Positions 36,232 to 48,537 of a stretch of DNA of 64,000 nt are shown one piece after another (the stretch's first letter is position 1; each line of letters opens with the position of its first letter). The position numbers were made by a program, and so were the translations under genes. The notes beneath the pieces are model-generated. The model worked only from the letters and a program-made list of their open reading frames with translations, was not told the origin of the DNA and made no database searches. Source of the DNA: Limanda limanda (Eukaryota > Chordata > Actinopteri > Pleuronectiformes > Pleuronectidae); NCBI RefSeq assembly GCF_963576545.1, contig NC_083641.1:14320893-14384892 (forward strand), given 5' to 3'.

Positions 36232-36727
36232 CCGTCCGCTGTCCCCCGAACTTGCTCAAAGTCAGTGAGTCATCATTGCATTTTGCGCTACCTAAGGCTA
36301 GCCTGGGGTTAGCGTAAACAGCCTCGCTCAGCCATGAAGTGACAGTAACTGCAGCATGATTTTTGTTCCTCTTTTGGTGCCTGTGTTATAAATGTAGGCA
36401 GTGACCCTGCAACTGTCATATCACATTTAGTGCAGCAAGGTAGAAACGCAGCTCGGGGAACTCGAGGCCTCCGGAACGGACTTGAACCAAGTGATAACCA
36501 CAGCCTTATGGCTTTGTTTGCGTGGGCGTGTGTTAAAGTCATGTTTGACTGAATAAGCGCTTGTATGTGCAAGTGTGTCATTATATGTGCTTATTTTTAG
36601 CCACATAAGCAGCTCTAGCGATGACAACATTTTTTCCTTGATTGGTCAGCCCAGAAGATTTCTCCAGATTGAAACACACTACATACAGTACATCCAAACT
36701 AAAATCTAAAACTACGTGTAACTATTG

Positions 36728-37140
36728 CATTGATTGCGTAGAAATTATGTCCGTTCATGGTGCCCAGATGAGGAATTCTTATGATTTTAATTGGATGCTC
36801 TTATGTCCTATAAGCCTGTTTTCAGACTAATGAGCAGCTACAGGGATTGCAACATTGTTGAGTTGGTTTTTCAGCCCACCACACTGCTTCAGAGAGAAAC
36901 CTACTGTATTTGAAACGTGCACTAATTGCCATGGAATTCGGTCAAAAATTGTGGCCATTTGATGAATCCTTATGATTTTGATTATATCCCCGACTCTTGC
37001 TCTAACGCCGCCAGGCTATCGTTTGTGGTTGTGAGAGAATTACCTCGACAAATATTGCTGATTGCCGTGACATTTGCAACACACATTTATGTTCCCCTCA
37101 GGGTGAATTGTAATAGTTTTAGCGATTTATTTTTGTGTCT
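36728..37140 (+). repeat. degenerate tandem dispersed repeat
   Basis: Three imperfect units start ATTGCGTAGAAATTATGTCC (about 36735), ATTGCCATGGAATTCGG (36927) and ATTGCCGTGACATTTGC (37060). Each is followed by an ATTTATGTTCCC/TTCATGGTGCCC-like step, a GATGA(AT) step and TTATGATTTT-like DNA. It matches a fish repeat I recall with phrases GCCATGAAATTTGG… CCCAGAGGATGAATCC. No ends seen. Confidence 0.55.
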
Positions 37141-37263
37141 TACATTTATTTGATATAAATCATGTACAAAAATCACAATAATCTCGTTCAGAGAGCAAAG
37201 ATATATCAGAATTAGCCATGAGCTATTTTTGGTATAAATCCTGTCAGCTCTACAATGGGAGCA

Positions 37264-37294
<31 letters not shown>

Positions 37295-37319
37295 CGCGTG
37301 CATGCATGCATGTGTATGT
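37264..37319. repeat. (GT)n-GCATGCATGCAT tract
   Basis: GT array with one TTT interruption passing into GCGCG and a GCATGCATGCAT run. Confidence 0.95.
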
Positions 37320-37342
37320 ATTTTCCTGTTTTTTTCCACCAG

Positions 37343-37508
37343 CGTTTCATCCCCAAAGGAGAGCCGGGGCCAGTATCAGACCGGACGCTTCACTGGGAGT
37401 GTCACTGACTATCTGCCTCTCCAGCGAACCTCAGAGCCAGGAGACAGGAGAGGGAAGATTTACTGTGCTGGAGAGAGAGGCAGGGGGGGGGGCGGGAGGG
37501 GGCGATGA
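37343..37508 (+). other. weak candidate terminal exon
   Basis: A good-looking acceptor (TTTTCCTGTTTTTTTCCACCAG) precedes an open frame reading VSSPKESRGQYQTGRF, then TGSVTDYLPLQRTSEP, then GDRRGKIYCAGERG, ending in glycine/arginine low complexity and TGA at 37506-37508. Codon choice in the first 40 codons looks coding-like (CAG, AAG, GAG, CTG, GAC). There is no good donor and no partner exon identified. The upstream frame runs through the GT array. It may simply be a chance frame in GC-richer DNA; I do not recognise the peptide. Confidence 0.15.
37483..37502 (+). other. G-quadruplex-type tract
   Basis: G10-C-GGG-A-G5: four or more G3 runs can be drawn with 1-nt loops, so it meets the standard G-quadruplex pattern. 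Confidence 0.7.
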
Positions 37509-38771
37509 GGGCAAAAGTGAGAAGGAAAAAGGAAAGAGAAGAAAAGAGATAAGATAGCTGGAGGAATAATGTGAGCTTGAAGGCAGGAGAGAGCTTGATA
37601 ACGCGACTCTGACCTTTTTTTATCTATGAATATGCGGCATTCTTTTTATTCAGTGGTGGTGTATTTCTCAGTGTTTTCCGTTGAGGTCCACAGGTGGATC
37701 CACAGCAAAGCATCCTCAGAGTAATGAGAAGCTGTCGCCTCATGTCTGTGTTGTCTGTCAACATGTTCATTGATCTCGTCACTGTCTTCCGAGAGCTGGG
37801 AGGCATGTGAGTGTGTGTCTGTTTGACTGACAGCTTAAATACGAACACGACAGGTTATAGACAGTTAATGGACCTCCGCACTCCCAGTCTCCCATAATGA
37901 ACCTAAACGACGTAAATAAAGAGCATTAGTAGTTACACACAATAGGTTCCATGCGTTATTCTTATTATCTTTTGATTTTCATTGTGGGAACAATGTTTAA
38001 TCAATGTCACTTAAGTTTCCACAGTTCTGCTGAGCCTGAACAAGACGAAACACTCCGTACAGTTATTTACCAAACTCACAAATTACTTGCAAAGTACAAC
38101 TTGATCAAATGAATTTGTGAAATCACCCCCTGGTTCACTACATTTCAAGATTAAACATTCAAAATGAGTTCATTCATTCTTAACAAGCACCTTTATCTTG
38201 GAATTTTGCCTCGAAACCAACTTACATTAACATGACTGACAAAATATACTTGCATCACTTCAGGGCCTTTGAACAAAAGCAATCTTTTCAAATGTTTAAA
38301 GACAAAAATGTGGTTAAAGTTTTACCTTCTGAATGTGTCTTTTGGCGGAGTCCAGAGCCCCACTCTATTTCTGGGGGGACTTATACATCGCTATATATTA
38401 CTGATCACCTCCTCCTTCTCCGTTTGAAGTCGATAAACTACGAAGGATGACTCATTTGAAGCTAATGCTGTTTTGAATTGAACCCCGTTTGAGTCAAATC
38501 TGTTCCAAAGCATATGTCTTTTGAAGTGGATCCTTGTCCCCTTCCTGAGCCACACGTCTCACAGGCAGTCCCCTCTGAAGCCAGTGTGTGTCCGATCCTG
38601 GAAGTCAAAGCTTGTTGAAGCGTGGATAGTAAAGGAGGTTGGATAATAGTCTTTTTGTTGGTTGCAGGTTACACACTGTCCTTTTGGCTCTGTTCATTCC
38701 ACTGAAGGGAAACTAAAAGCCTCGTTATTGAGCTATTCATTAAGCTAATCAAATTTGTTGTGTGCATGTTT
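37509..38771. other. non-coding, no gene seen
   Basis: Purine-rich to about 37600, then AT-rich single-copy-looking DNA. No supported feature. Confidence 0.55.
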
Positions 38772-38773
38772 GT

Positions 38774-38870
38774 TTAAAGGAGATGTAACGATACCGATTT
38801 AGCATTGGAAAGGCCTCCGTTACTGCAGCTAATGCCACGTTAGGTACTGGTCTGATATTACATCTTTAAA
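38774..38870. mobile_element. very short TIR-bounded element, possible MITE
   Basis: Left TAAAGGAGATGTAACGATAC and the reverse complement of the right end, TTTAAAGATGTAATATCAG, share AGATGTAA. The interior contains GGTACTGG. About 97 bp long. It resembles hAT-type elements beginning GATGTAACGATACC that I recall from fish. No target duplication was identified. Confidence 0.3.
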
Positions 38871-41800
38871 GTATGTTAGTGTGACCCAGATAAAACTTTT
38901 TTCTTTTACTGGAAATCCCGTACTGCACTCATAGAGCTGCCACTACTACTGTTTTAAGAAGTAGTAGTGTAGTGTGTGCTTCAGCTCAAATGTCAGCAAT
39001 TTGGCAATATTTCACGCTGTGAAGTCCCACTGCTACATGTGCCATACACAAGACCCTTAGTTTCGAGGATGGTACAACTGTTGCCAATTACAACACTAGC
39101 AATCTCTTATAGTGTTTGAAGAACTATCACTCAAAAGAGAATATGGAGTTCACCCCAAGGCGAAGGGAAAAGGGACAAACTGCTGCAGCAAACCACATTT
39201 AAAAGACAAACTTGTATAGTTCACTGTAGTGTATTCCTAGATTTCCTTGTTCAAAATGTTTTTGTTCTGTTATGAAGTCAAACTAGACAGTAAAATAACC
39301 TCTTTGACATTCATTTACAGTCTGTAAGTATTTTTCAAAGGGTTTAAACAGCAGGCAATCATCAGGGTCAGGAGCATACTGCCTTTAAAATACGTTAGAT
39401 ATTTTATTTCTCCAAATACACTGGTATCTGCCAGTTTACAATGACCAGCTTTCAGAATCAGTATTGGGAACATCTCTGTCTGAAAATCGAATGCCACTTT
39501 GAGAATATTGGACACCAACTAACAGCTCAGGCCTCATGAAACCAGATTGTTTTTCGAGGATTTCTGGCTAAATATAACAGTCAAAACGATAGTACAATAA
39601 TGATAATTTAAAAGTCTGTGAAAGAAAAATACTTAACGAGTACCTGAATACAGAAAAAACAACATACGTGCAGGTAATGGCCACAATGCAACAGGTATAA
39701 TTGTAAGCAGCACAACAAAAATGTGTTTTTCTGTTATAAATACTCATGTGTATTTTCTTTAGTTGTTTACCTTTTCCCATGTTTTCCTTTTGAAGATCGC
39801 GTGTGTGTGTGTGTCCAATTATTTTGAACGCCTGCATTTGATAAAGACATCAAACTGTCTCTGAATAAAGATGCAGTTTTAATGACATGTTTTTCATATC
39901 AAGATTGTTGTGAATTGTTCTGAAGAGGCTCTCAGAGCTAGTTAGATAAAATGACTGAGACGTGTGTGATGTGACATTGAACAGCTTGATTTCAAGATCC
40001 CGAGTTACTGCTGCATCCAACCAGGGAGGTCTGACCAATAAACAACATGTTACCTTGACAGCGCGGAGTCTCTCAGTCTGCAAAGAGGCCTGGTTTTATG
40101 ATATCATGAGTTAGGAAGGGATCAAGGTAGTTGTCTTTACCATAATTGCTGACTGACACAACTCAGACTCAAATCATGTTCACGGATGAGGCAATGTGTA
40201 AACTGACAACAGCCAAGAATAATCATGATCCATTATGAGGAAAGGAAATATCAGCTGACTATCTAACCGTCTAATTGGCGAGCAGTGTGTTTTTCTTTGT
40301 CATGCATTGTTTGCCCCGGACCAATTAGCAGAGGCCGGCAAAGCTCTATTTAAAGCAGATATAAAATCTAGATGTGTGCTTAACTTGAATAACATTTTTT
40401 ATTTCTTTGAGTTTGAACATGGTTGAAAAGATTTTGGATAATGTAGTGACACAAGTCAACCAGATCTATAACATAGGTCTAGTTATTTTTAGACATTTAA
40501 ATGAATAATTCTGTTATATTATATCTTTGATATACTTTTTTTTTACTTCTATTGGCATTAATACTTTTTCACATTTCACAATTCCTACTGCTGCAACATA
40601 ATTTCCAGCAACTCTATAAAGATTCAACACTTCATGAACCAATATTATTTTTTTGTCCCAGAAGGTTCCATGTTAGCATATAGTATTTTTTCTGTCTACA
40701 CTAAGAGGATGGCAAGTCTTGTCTTTGCAGGCGCTATGATGAAATATGTAAGAAACCCCTGTTGTATTTTGTCCTTTAGTCATGCATGTGGTATTGTTAG
40801 TGAGTAAAACAAGTCTCTGTAGCCTTTTGAGTACAGTGTAGGTTTGTTTAGCACTGCAGGCGCTAATGGTTCCGGAGGAAGCTGGTGCAAACAAGTTCCA
40901 AGATGTCTCTACAGTTACGTTATATAAGATTTCCTCTGTTTGCAAGAGGGTCGATATTGGGGGATTTAAGTTTATTTTTCCACCATCAAACCATGCCCTC
41001 ATATCTTCCCCCCAACCTGCACTGAATTGCCCTTTCAATAGGGAGACATAATATATTTTCTTAGAATCCCTCTTCTCCCTGCAGACAGGTGCATCCTGCT
41101 CTCTATGCACTGCACGAGTCACACTCACAGATTTGCACGCAAACAGACCGGAAAACCTCAGGTGGATGCATCAGCATAGTTCTGATATTAAGCCTTCTTG
41201 CCAGTGACTTCTCAGAAACAAACTCGGTTAATTGCAGATTTCTTAATGAAACACCCCCAGATTCATTTGCACACAGCTGCACCGGTGAACAGAGCAGGAA
41301 GCGGAGCAGACAATCAAAGGTATGAGAGGGAAGCAAGAAAGAAATTGACGCATTGAGGAAAAATAAAGCGGATACGTAAAACATTGCTTGGGAGAATAAA
41401 TCTTTTGTAGTTTTTGGATGTTGTTTTTTTTCCCTCACTCGCACACCTTCTGTAACACCCTGACACACAGACTCAAACTCTTCTCGCCCTTTGATTACAC
41501 ACAGTGGGACCTGGATATCCGCTCTGACATGAGGGTATTGTTAGGACAAGGTGTTTAAGAGATAGCAGACAAGAAAAGGGAGGGAAAGCAACAACCCTGC
41601 AGACAAAGAGAGCCAGACAGTTAGGTAGACGGAGTAAAAGAGAGAAATATGCTCCGTAACAAATCATATCGAAGAAAAGGTGCGTATTATCTTCACACAT
41701 CTTCACCATTGCTTCTTTAGAATGAAAGGCAACTGGAAAAAAAGGCCACTTTTTCCCTGATGCTTCACAGCAAATATTATTTTCCAAGCAAGAACAAGTG

Positions 41801-42239
41801 AATTAACAAAAAACAAAAAAAGAGACAACAGCCTCATCCTTCCTGGAAACAATATGTTTCCTGCATCGCAGCAGAGCATGCCTTGCACCTCCCGGGTGCT
41901 CGCTCTAACAGTGGCCATTTGTTTGTTTCTGACTGTTGTTCTCTCTGCCCCCCTGAGAGCCCCCTTCTCTGTTTGCTGCCATTGTCCCACCACCTTAAAT
42001 ATAAAACAGCATACAAAAAAAAACAGTCCATCAAACAAAACTCTTGTTCTTTTTCATAGTCGCTTCTCATAATACTCATTCAAAAGTCAAATAAGAAATT
42101 TACATGAAAGCTCTAATCAATAACAATGACATATTACTGATTTAAACAGAAGCCAAATCACTTCATTAATTACTTAGCATTGAAAGAAACTTGTTACACT
42201 ATCAGGTATCATTTGTGTGCTGTCAGGACTGTAGACGCT
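38871..42239. other. non-coding, possible old repeat at 40.85-41.06 kb
   Basis: 40855-41060 (CGCTAATGGTTCCGGAGGAA, then GGGTCGATATTGGGGGATT, then CATAATATATTTTC) reads like a decayed repeat I recall only vaguely. A minus-strand frame (40673-41128, 151 codons) overlaps it and is not accepted as a gene. The rest is AT-rich. Confidence 0.45.
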
Positions 42240-42512
42240 TCCTTCGACCATCAAGGAATGAGGCCAAATATATTGAATACTAACGCAGCCATCTTGCAGC
42301 AATGCAACATTAGTAGGCGGGCTCAACCAATCACGAGTCGTGATTAGTTAATAGCTAAATAAAACCAAACTTACAGGAACAGTTTACACTGGGTTTTATT
42401 AATTTGCCCCATGTCCCATTTGTTTACATGGAGGAGGTGGGGTCGTCCAAGCTTTGTCTTCACCTCCAGGGAGCCGTCATGTTGTCCGTTTTCATAGTTG
42501 ATAACCAGTTAC
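42240..42512 (+). repeat. dispersed repeat family D, copy 4
   Basis: The 5' part (CAAGGAATGAGGCCAAATAT, AACGCAGCCATCTTGCAGC, GTAGGCGGGC, AATCACGAGTCGTGATTAG) precedes the core CCCCATGTCCCATTTG, ACATGGAGGAGGTGGGG, then CTCCAGGGAGCCGTCATG and TTGTCCG. The longer 5' part is not seen in the other copies, and an internal section corresponding to CTGCAGCCAGCCACC is deleted. Confidence 0.5.
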
Positions 42513-44534
42513 AGGTTAGGCAGACATCAGTTAGACATCTGTTTATTTGAATGTGCTTCCCCATGTGTAAAATTCACCACATGCCACTGATAAGCATGTT
42601 ACCTTGTTTGCATCAGCTCCATCATATGAATCATTAGAGAACTTCAAAGACACATTACACCTTCAGTACGCATCGTGTTTAGTACACCAGCAATCCTATA
42701 ATTAGCTTTTAGCTGGCCTTGTGACAGTCTGTGGCAGCACAGCAGAAGTGTGAAGATATTCTGTTCACACATCCTTCAAAATCTAACCCTAACCCAGGAA
42801 AGTCCAAAATCCAGGCTTATCAATGACTATCTGGACAGCACATAACATGTGAATAAGACAATATTAGATACTATTCACAAAGCTGAAGGCCTTTATGTTT
42901 ACTGCCTGTCTTCATAAAAGGTACAAGATATGATTCTGTACTCAATACTGTGTTACTGGGCAGCACTGTTTAAGACCAAAGGATGTGCCTTTCTTTTACT
43001 CCTTGTGGTGGAGAAGATAGAGAAAGATTTGGAATCCAGTTATATCATCCAAATGTTAGTAATCCACTTTCACATAACAATTAAAGTCTATTTAGGCGTT
43101 TTCAGACATGTCCTCTGGACAGACTCTGGAGAAATGGCTCCAGACTTTCTCCTGAGGTTTCTGTTCAAACAAGAACAACTCAGCGGGAGATTCTCTGCTT
43201 GGACTCATACACAACGGAAAACAAATTATCTGCAGGAATCAGTTGAGGGGGGGTGCAGCAGGCGTGGGCAAGATGTAACATGTAACATCTTAACTCCGCT
43301 GCCGAGATCACGTGAGTTTGTGGCATCAGCTCTTATCACCACAAACTCTCAACATCCTGTTGGTTTCATCAGTTTATGGAGATCATTGTTGTTTATTTTT
43401 TCATCTGTCACGTGTGAGAAGTGTCTGAAAGCAGCTTTCGTTCTCTATAGTCCTAGACATAGACAAAAATATGCATTTAAATTCAATGCAAACACATTTT
43501 GCAGCAAAGAACCATGTAAATGTAGCAGAGGAGATTGATGCTAATGAATGATGTTAATACAGGATCTGTCTATCTTTTAGGTTACACGTCCTCTCTTCAC
43601 TTCTTTCATATCTACATTTCCTCCTCTCAGTTTCCGAGTTACACCAAATCCCATTTCATAATCCTGGCATTGTCAGCTACAACAGCTGCTACCTAGCAGA
43701 GAGACTAGTAATTATGAGTAAGTGTGAGGCTGCTTCTTATCAATAGCTGTAATTATAGGGGAGCGCCTTGAGTTGTGATATGTGGAAATCACTCTTCTGG
43801 GCAACACTGGCACTCCTGGTGCCTCTCCATCGCCTGTTGCGGATCCTCGCACATTAAGTAATGGCTGTGCAGCGTCTCTCAGCGTGGTGGGAGTTCTGTG
43901 AGCTGAGGTATCTGACTGTAAGTGCTTCAGCGACACATCAATTAGGAACAGCAGTTAAATTACTTTCGGGCTTGGCAGAAGGTTTTGGGGTTTATGACTA
44001 AGACACCTGATTATTTCCCCATAAAGTTGATGTAATGTCATGCAAATAATTACAAACTATAAACATCAGTATGCTGTAATTTTAAAGTATCCAGCAAAGC
44101 ATCGGTTGTAAGAAGTGATCTAATATGCAGTCTGACACAGCAATCATCTCAAATGATGAAGACATCGCATTTGTTTATTGGTTTATTGGTTGTTATGTCT
44201 AAGTGTTTACCTCAAGTTTTAGCAAGGAGGAGAGGAGGCCTCATAGTGTCCTTTCAAGATATTATTTCACAGACAGAAATTAAGCTGAAGTATCCCAGAC
44301 AGGAATCCTGCCATCATTTGGAGTCAGTCACATCCCTTTGTGGATCCCATGGCATTTATGTAGTCTTGTAATTTGCGAGAGCTAAACCATACAGACAGTT
44401 GGTCACTCGTCAAGCTGAATCCTATCTCCGGTATTGTAAACTTATTCAATCTCTGCATTTTGAGACTAAAGGAGCTTTAGTACAGAGGTTCCACTGATTC
44501 ACACCTCAACCTAATGTTGCGTGTCAGTCTCTGC
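42513..44534. other. non-coding; long frame in repeat-like DNA
   Basis: 43095-43520 carries GACATGTCCTCTGGACAGAC, CAGGCGTGGGCAAGATGTAA and GATCACGTGAGTTTGTGGC, phrases I associate with a percomorph dispersed repeat. The plus-strand frame 42930-43538 (202 codons, the longest in the window) runs through it. Its peptide shows no recognisable domain. Confidence 0.4.
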
Positions 44535-44775
44535 TGTCAATCATTATGTACCATCCTATGTGTCGAATAAGAAAAAATGAAAAATGTAAACCATTTAACA
44601 TACATCAGTGTGATTAGAACTACCTAAAATTAGAGAAACCAACTTCAAGAAAAGTTTATTTCACCCGCCTTTAGACTTTTTTCAAATGTTTAAAACCTAT
44701 ACCGCAACCAGCCAACAGGGGGTGATAGAGATGCTTCGGCTTCATTTTTGGTAGGATTCACGTTGTCCAACACAT
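44535..44775 (+). repeat. dispersed repeat family D, copy 5
   Basis: CTGCTGTCAATCATTATG, ACATCAGTGTGATTAGAAC, ACTACCTAAAATTAGAGAAA, CGCAACCAGCCAACAGGGGG and CGGCTTCATTTTTGG. It aligns with copy 2 at both ends but lacks the ATGGAGGAGGTGGGG core step, replaced by TTTAGAC-type sequence. Confidence 0.6.
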
Positions 44776-47700
44776 CCCTCTGCAGGATTGGACCTTGTGA
44801 GTTACCAGAGGGTTGTGTAAAATGCTTGAAAATATGGATTATTAATTCTTAAAACCAAAGAATTAATGCACAGTGACAAAAGACATCAGTAGTGATCCAA
44901 GCAGTTTGACTGAGCTGGAGGGGGCTATGCTTGTTTGTCTTCTTCTGTTCTGCTCTGTAGTGATGAGGATTGTGTCATCAGCAGTTTGCCGTGCAACCCA
45001 GAAATCAATACAGCTGCTCAAAGTGACGTGAGTGTAGATTTGCTGCAGCCCGACGGTTCGCATTCGTATCTTAACTCCAGAACGCCAGATGGAGATTGAG
45101 ATGGCATGACAGTGATGAATAGCGTATCTCAGCTCACAAACTACCTGACAAATTTCAATTATATGTGGCGACGCTTCAGAAACTCCCATTCACCGTTTCT
45201 CATTAGAATCTGATCGTGGGACACATTGTTGTCGCAGCAGATCCGGCTGGGGGCGTATTAGGTCAGAACACATTTCCTTTTTTTCCTCTCACTCAGCAGT
45301 TGCCAGGGGGAAACGGTTGATTTAAGGAAGACATCTCCTCCAGCTCCTGGGCTGTTAATCTAAACGACTGCGCTGTTAACTCTTTAACCTTCTGAAAACA
45401 GACCACCCGCAGCTGGGATATCTGAAGCGGGTGGCTCAGGTGGCCGCACTGTTGTGATGATGTCAAATAAAGTTTGTTGCGTGTTGTAAATAAACTGCGG
45501 CGGTGCCCAAGAGTAGCAGGGGAGAAGCAAAGAAAAAATGGGCATAACTCAAAAACGATGAAATTGACTTTGTTCATATAACTCACGCAGTGTTGTGAAA
45601 CATATCGTTCGATATTTTGAAATCTTGTTGATGATGTAATAGAGTTGTACACCCTGTTACTTTTTTTCTAATCACCAAATGTAACAGCTCACACATTTTT
45701 TTGTATCTGTTTCCATAGAAGACAACTTGACCTTGATGTATACACACCTCCCTACAAACTGTTTAGTCTCACTGGTTGACCTTGGACAGATTGGACACTC
45801 CTACCAACTATATTACACACACAATGCACTTTCTCTTTTGAATCGACTACTGTTTGATGTGACGTCCCTTTGCAAAGGTCCACTCAGATCTGCTCACATA
45901 CAACATTGGTTCTTAATTCCAGATTTCTTAACAAAAATCGTAAAAACTGTTGTTTTTTTTTTTTTTTATATTCATGACACATTGTTGGGTTCTTTCATAA
46001 TTTATCATGAAAATGTACTCAGCTGTTAGGATACAGAGATATGGTAGAGCTGATCTGAAGATCCTTAAGTCAGGGTGTGTAAAACTTCCACTCTAGGCAC
46101 TGATGGAACATGTCTACTCCAGAGTTCAAAGTGTTAAGTAAAATGAGTCTCTGCACTGATACAAATGTGTGTTCATATCTGTTGATTCATGTGCAGTATG
46201 TCACAGAAAAGTGAAGTCTGTATATTTCAGACTGGAGACTGGATTATTATCACTTGAGCAGGCTTTTTCTTATATTGATTCCAAACAGGAATCTCACTCA
46301 GCCTATCGATATCCACTGGCGTAAAAGTATTACTTCAGCTGAATTACCGACAGCTGAAGTTGAAATGAGCGTCTGCTCCTCTGTGTTCACTGGAGTGCTG
46401 TCATCAACAAGCAGAACTGTTTGGAAGTGAAATGTTCTCGTGGGCTGTTACATCCGATTTATGCAGCTGTCTGAGGACCTTGAGGAGCACTTAAACTCAC
46501 ACACAGACACATTTCCACGTACGGGTTTTCATTGTGACAACTGTAAGTTCTACGTTTTTTGCCAACAGGGAAATCTGGCTTGTAAAAGAATATGGTATTT
46601 TACATATTGACAATAAACATTATTGGTGATGACACCTCAATGATTAATAATCACACAGGCTTTCATCATGCGAACATGTTTTTGAAATTTATTTAGAAGA
46701 GAGAAAAAGGATAAAAAACTAAATTAGCAGTCAAACATCCCTCACAGTTTAGAGACAGCTATCGGCTACAGCATTGATCATAACTATACTCAAGTGTCAG
46801 CTCAATGACAGCTTGTACAACTCTCTGATCAGTTGTGTTCATTGGCCTGTTTGATCTACTTTGTAGTCTCCCCATGTTTTTGTGAACGCAACTCCAATCC
46901 GATAACTTCTGGGGCAAACGACATATGATTTACTGCACACTGCTAGCCTTTTCATTGCCGTTTCCTGCGTAACGTGAATAAAAGAAACCCATGACCTCAT
47001 TTGCCCTTGAGTCGTGTCAGGTAGATTTTCATTGGCAACGTTGATGAAGACATCAACTCCGATGATCCCTTGCCGCATCACAACATCAACCAACTAGGTC
47101 TTTTGTTATTGTTTTGATTAGGAGACCCCTAAAGGATGAAGTTAGATATTGTACATTAAGGTTTAAATCAGCATCTGCAGATGGACTCACAGTTAAGTAC
47201 CTGCAATGTATAAATGTGAGCAGAAATCAGACAAAGTTTTATACATGCTGGTCATATCTCATCTGAATAGTGAGTTTCACATTATCTTGGCTTGTAACAG
47301 CATCTTAGAGGTTAGCGGAGCTTGTCTTGTCCTTGACACTGAATAAGTCACTAACAGCTGTGTGCATCTGTATGAGTAAAATAGAAATTCCATCACATTC
47401 CAAATGCCTCGAATCAAATCTGATCTATTGAGGCATTTTTGATAGATGCTATTTAGTGTAAAGCCCGACCAGTTTCAATCTTAACTGATAAGGTCTTATA
47501 TGCATAGACCACATAAACACAGCACGGTGGCAGAAACTCAAAATTAATCCATCCATTTGGATTACTACAAAATAAAAGCCTGACAGATGACGCCTTCTTA
47601 TCCAGTATGAAGGCTGCGCTGTGTGAATATGGACTGACAAGAGGAAACAAGAGGAATCAAGGGAAAGTTTTCTCTCCCTCTTTCTTTCTGTCGCACTCAT

Positions 47701-48537
47701 TTTCTCCCCGACTCCCTCTTCCTATAGTGGAACTTGAGGAACTTATTGTGTTTCTTGAGTGTGTGTGTGTGTGTTCTGGCTGGTAGGCCATTCGACGGTG
47801 GTTGTGTGTAATCCCTATTGTTGCTGAAATGCCACTGCTGTTATTAGAGAAGATTTATGTGCTGTGCCCAGGGATGGAGTCAGAATGCCAGCGTGTGTGT
47901 GTGTGTGTGCGTGCCGGTGCGTGTGTGTGTGCGCATGCTTTATTAACACCTTGCACAGGGTGATGAAGTCTCAATAGCAGAATGCATCGATGTTTATAAG
48001 TCACTGTCTGATACAGCAAACATTTTCATACCAATAATAAAAGGAAGTGATTAGTAGGTGGATACTTTATCATTGTGTTTATATATATTGTACATACTCA
48101 ACACTAATGTGTCAAAGGTACAATTTGATACTTTTTTTAAACCCCATATTTAAAATCTCCCTCAATATCCATTTCAATTGTATAGAAAATGCACTTGTAA
48201 TTTAAAATGTAAAAAGTATTTAATTATACATGATTACACGTATAAAACAGGCCTCCTGACAGTTATACTATTACATCATTAGATTATCATTAATCATACA
48301 TTAATAACCTTGATGAGGTTGAGCCTATTTGTGGACTGCAACAAATGATTTTTTTCTCTCTGGATGATTTTGATTACAATGACAATGCTTGTTCTGTCCA
48401 ACCTCTAATAATAAGCATTACTATCCATTTACTCGTATTGTCTAAAGACTGGTCTGGCCACTGTTCTTGTGTTCATCTACTCCTCATTTTAGTCGCTTCA
48501 TTAAATGAATTAATGAACATGTATTGCTTCATGGGAG
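44776..48537. other. non-coding, no gene seen
   Basis: A T-run of about 15 at 45952-45967, a short GT array at 47759-47774, otherwise AT-rich. Minus-strand frames at 44863-45189 and 45293-45652 show no family. Confidence 0.5.
47891..47937. repeat. interrupted (GT)n microsatellite
   Basis: Two GT blocks separated by GCGTGCCGGTGC. Confidence 0.94.

Noticed and set aside
40673..41128. 151-codon minus-strand open frame
   Set aside because: Overlaps repeat-like sequence and the peptide shows no family or signal.
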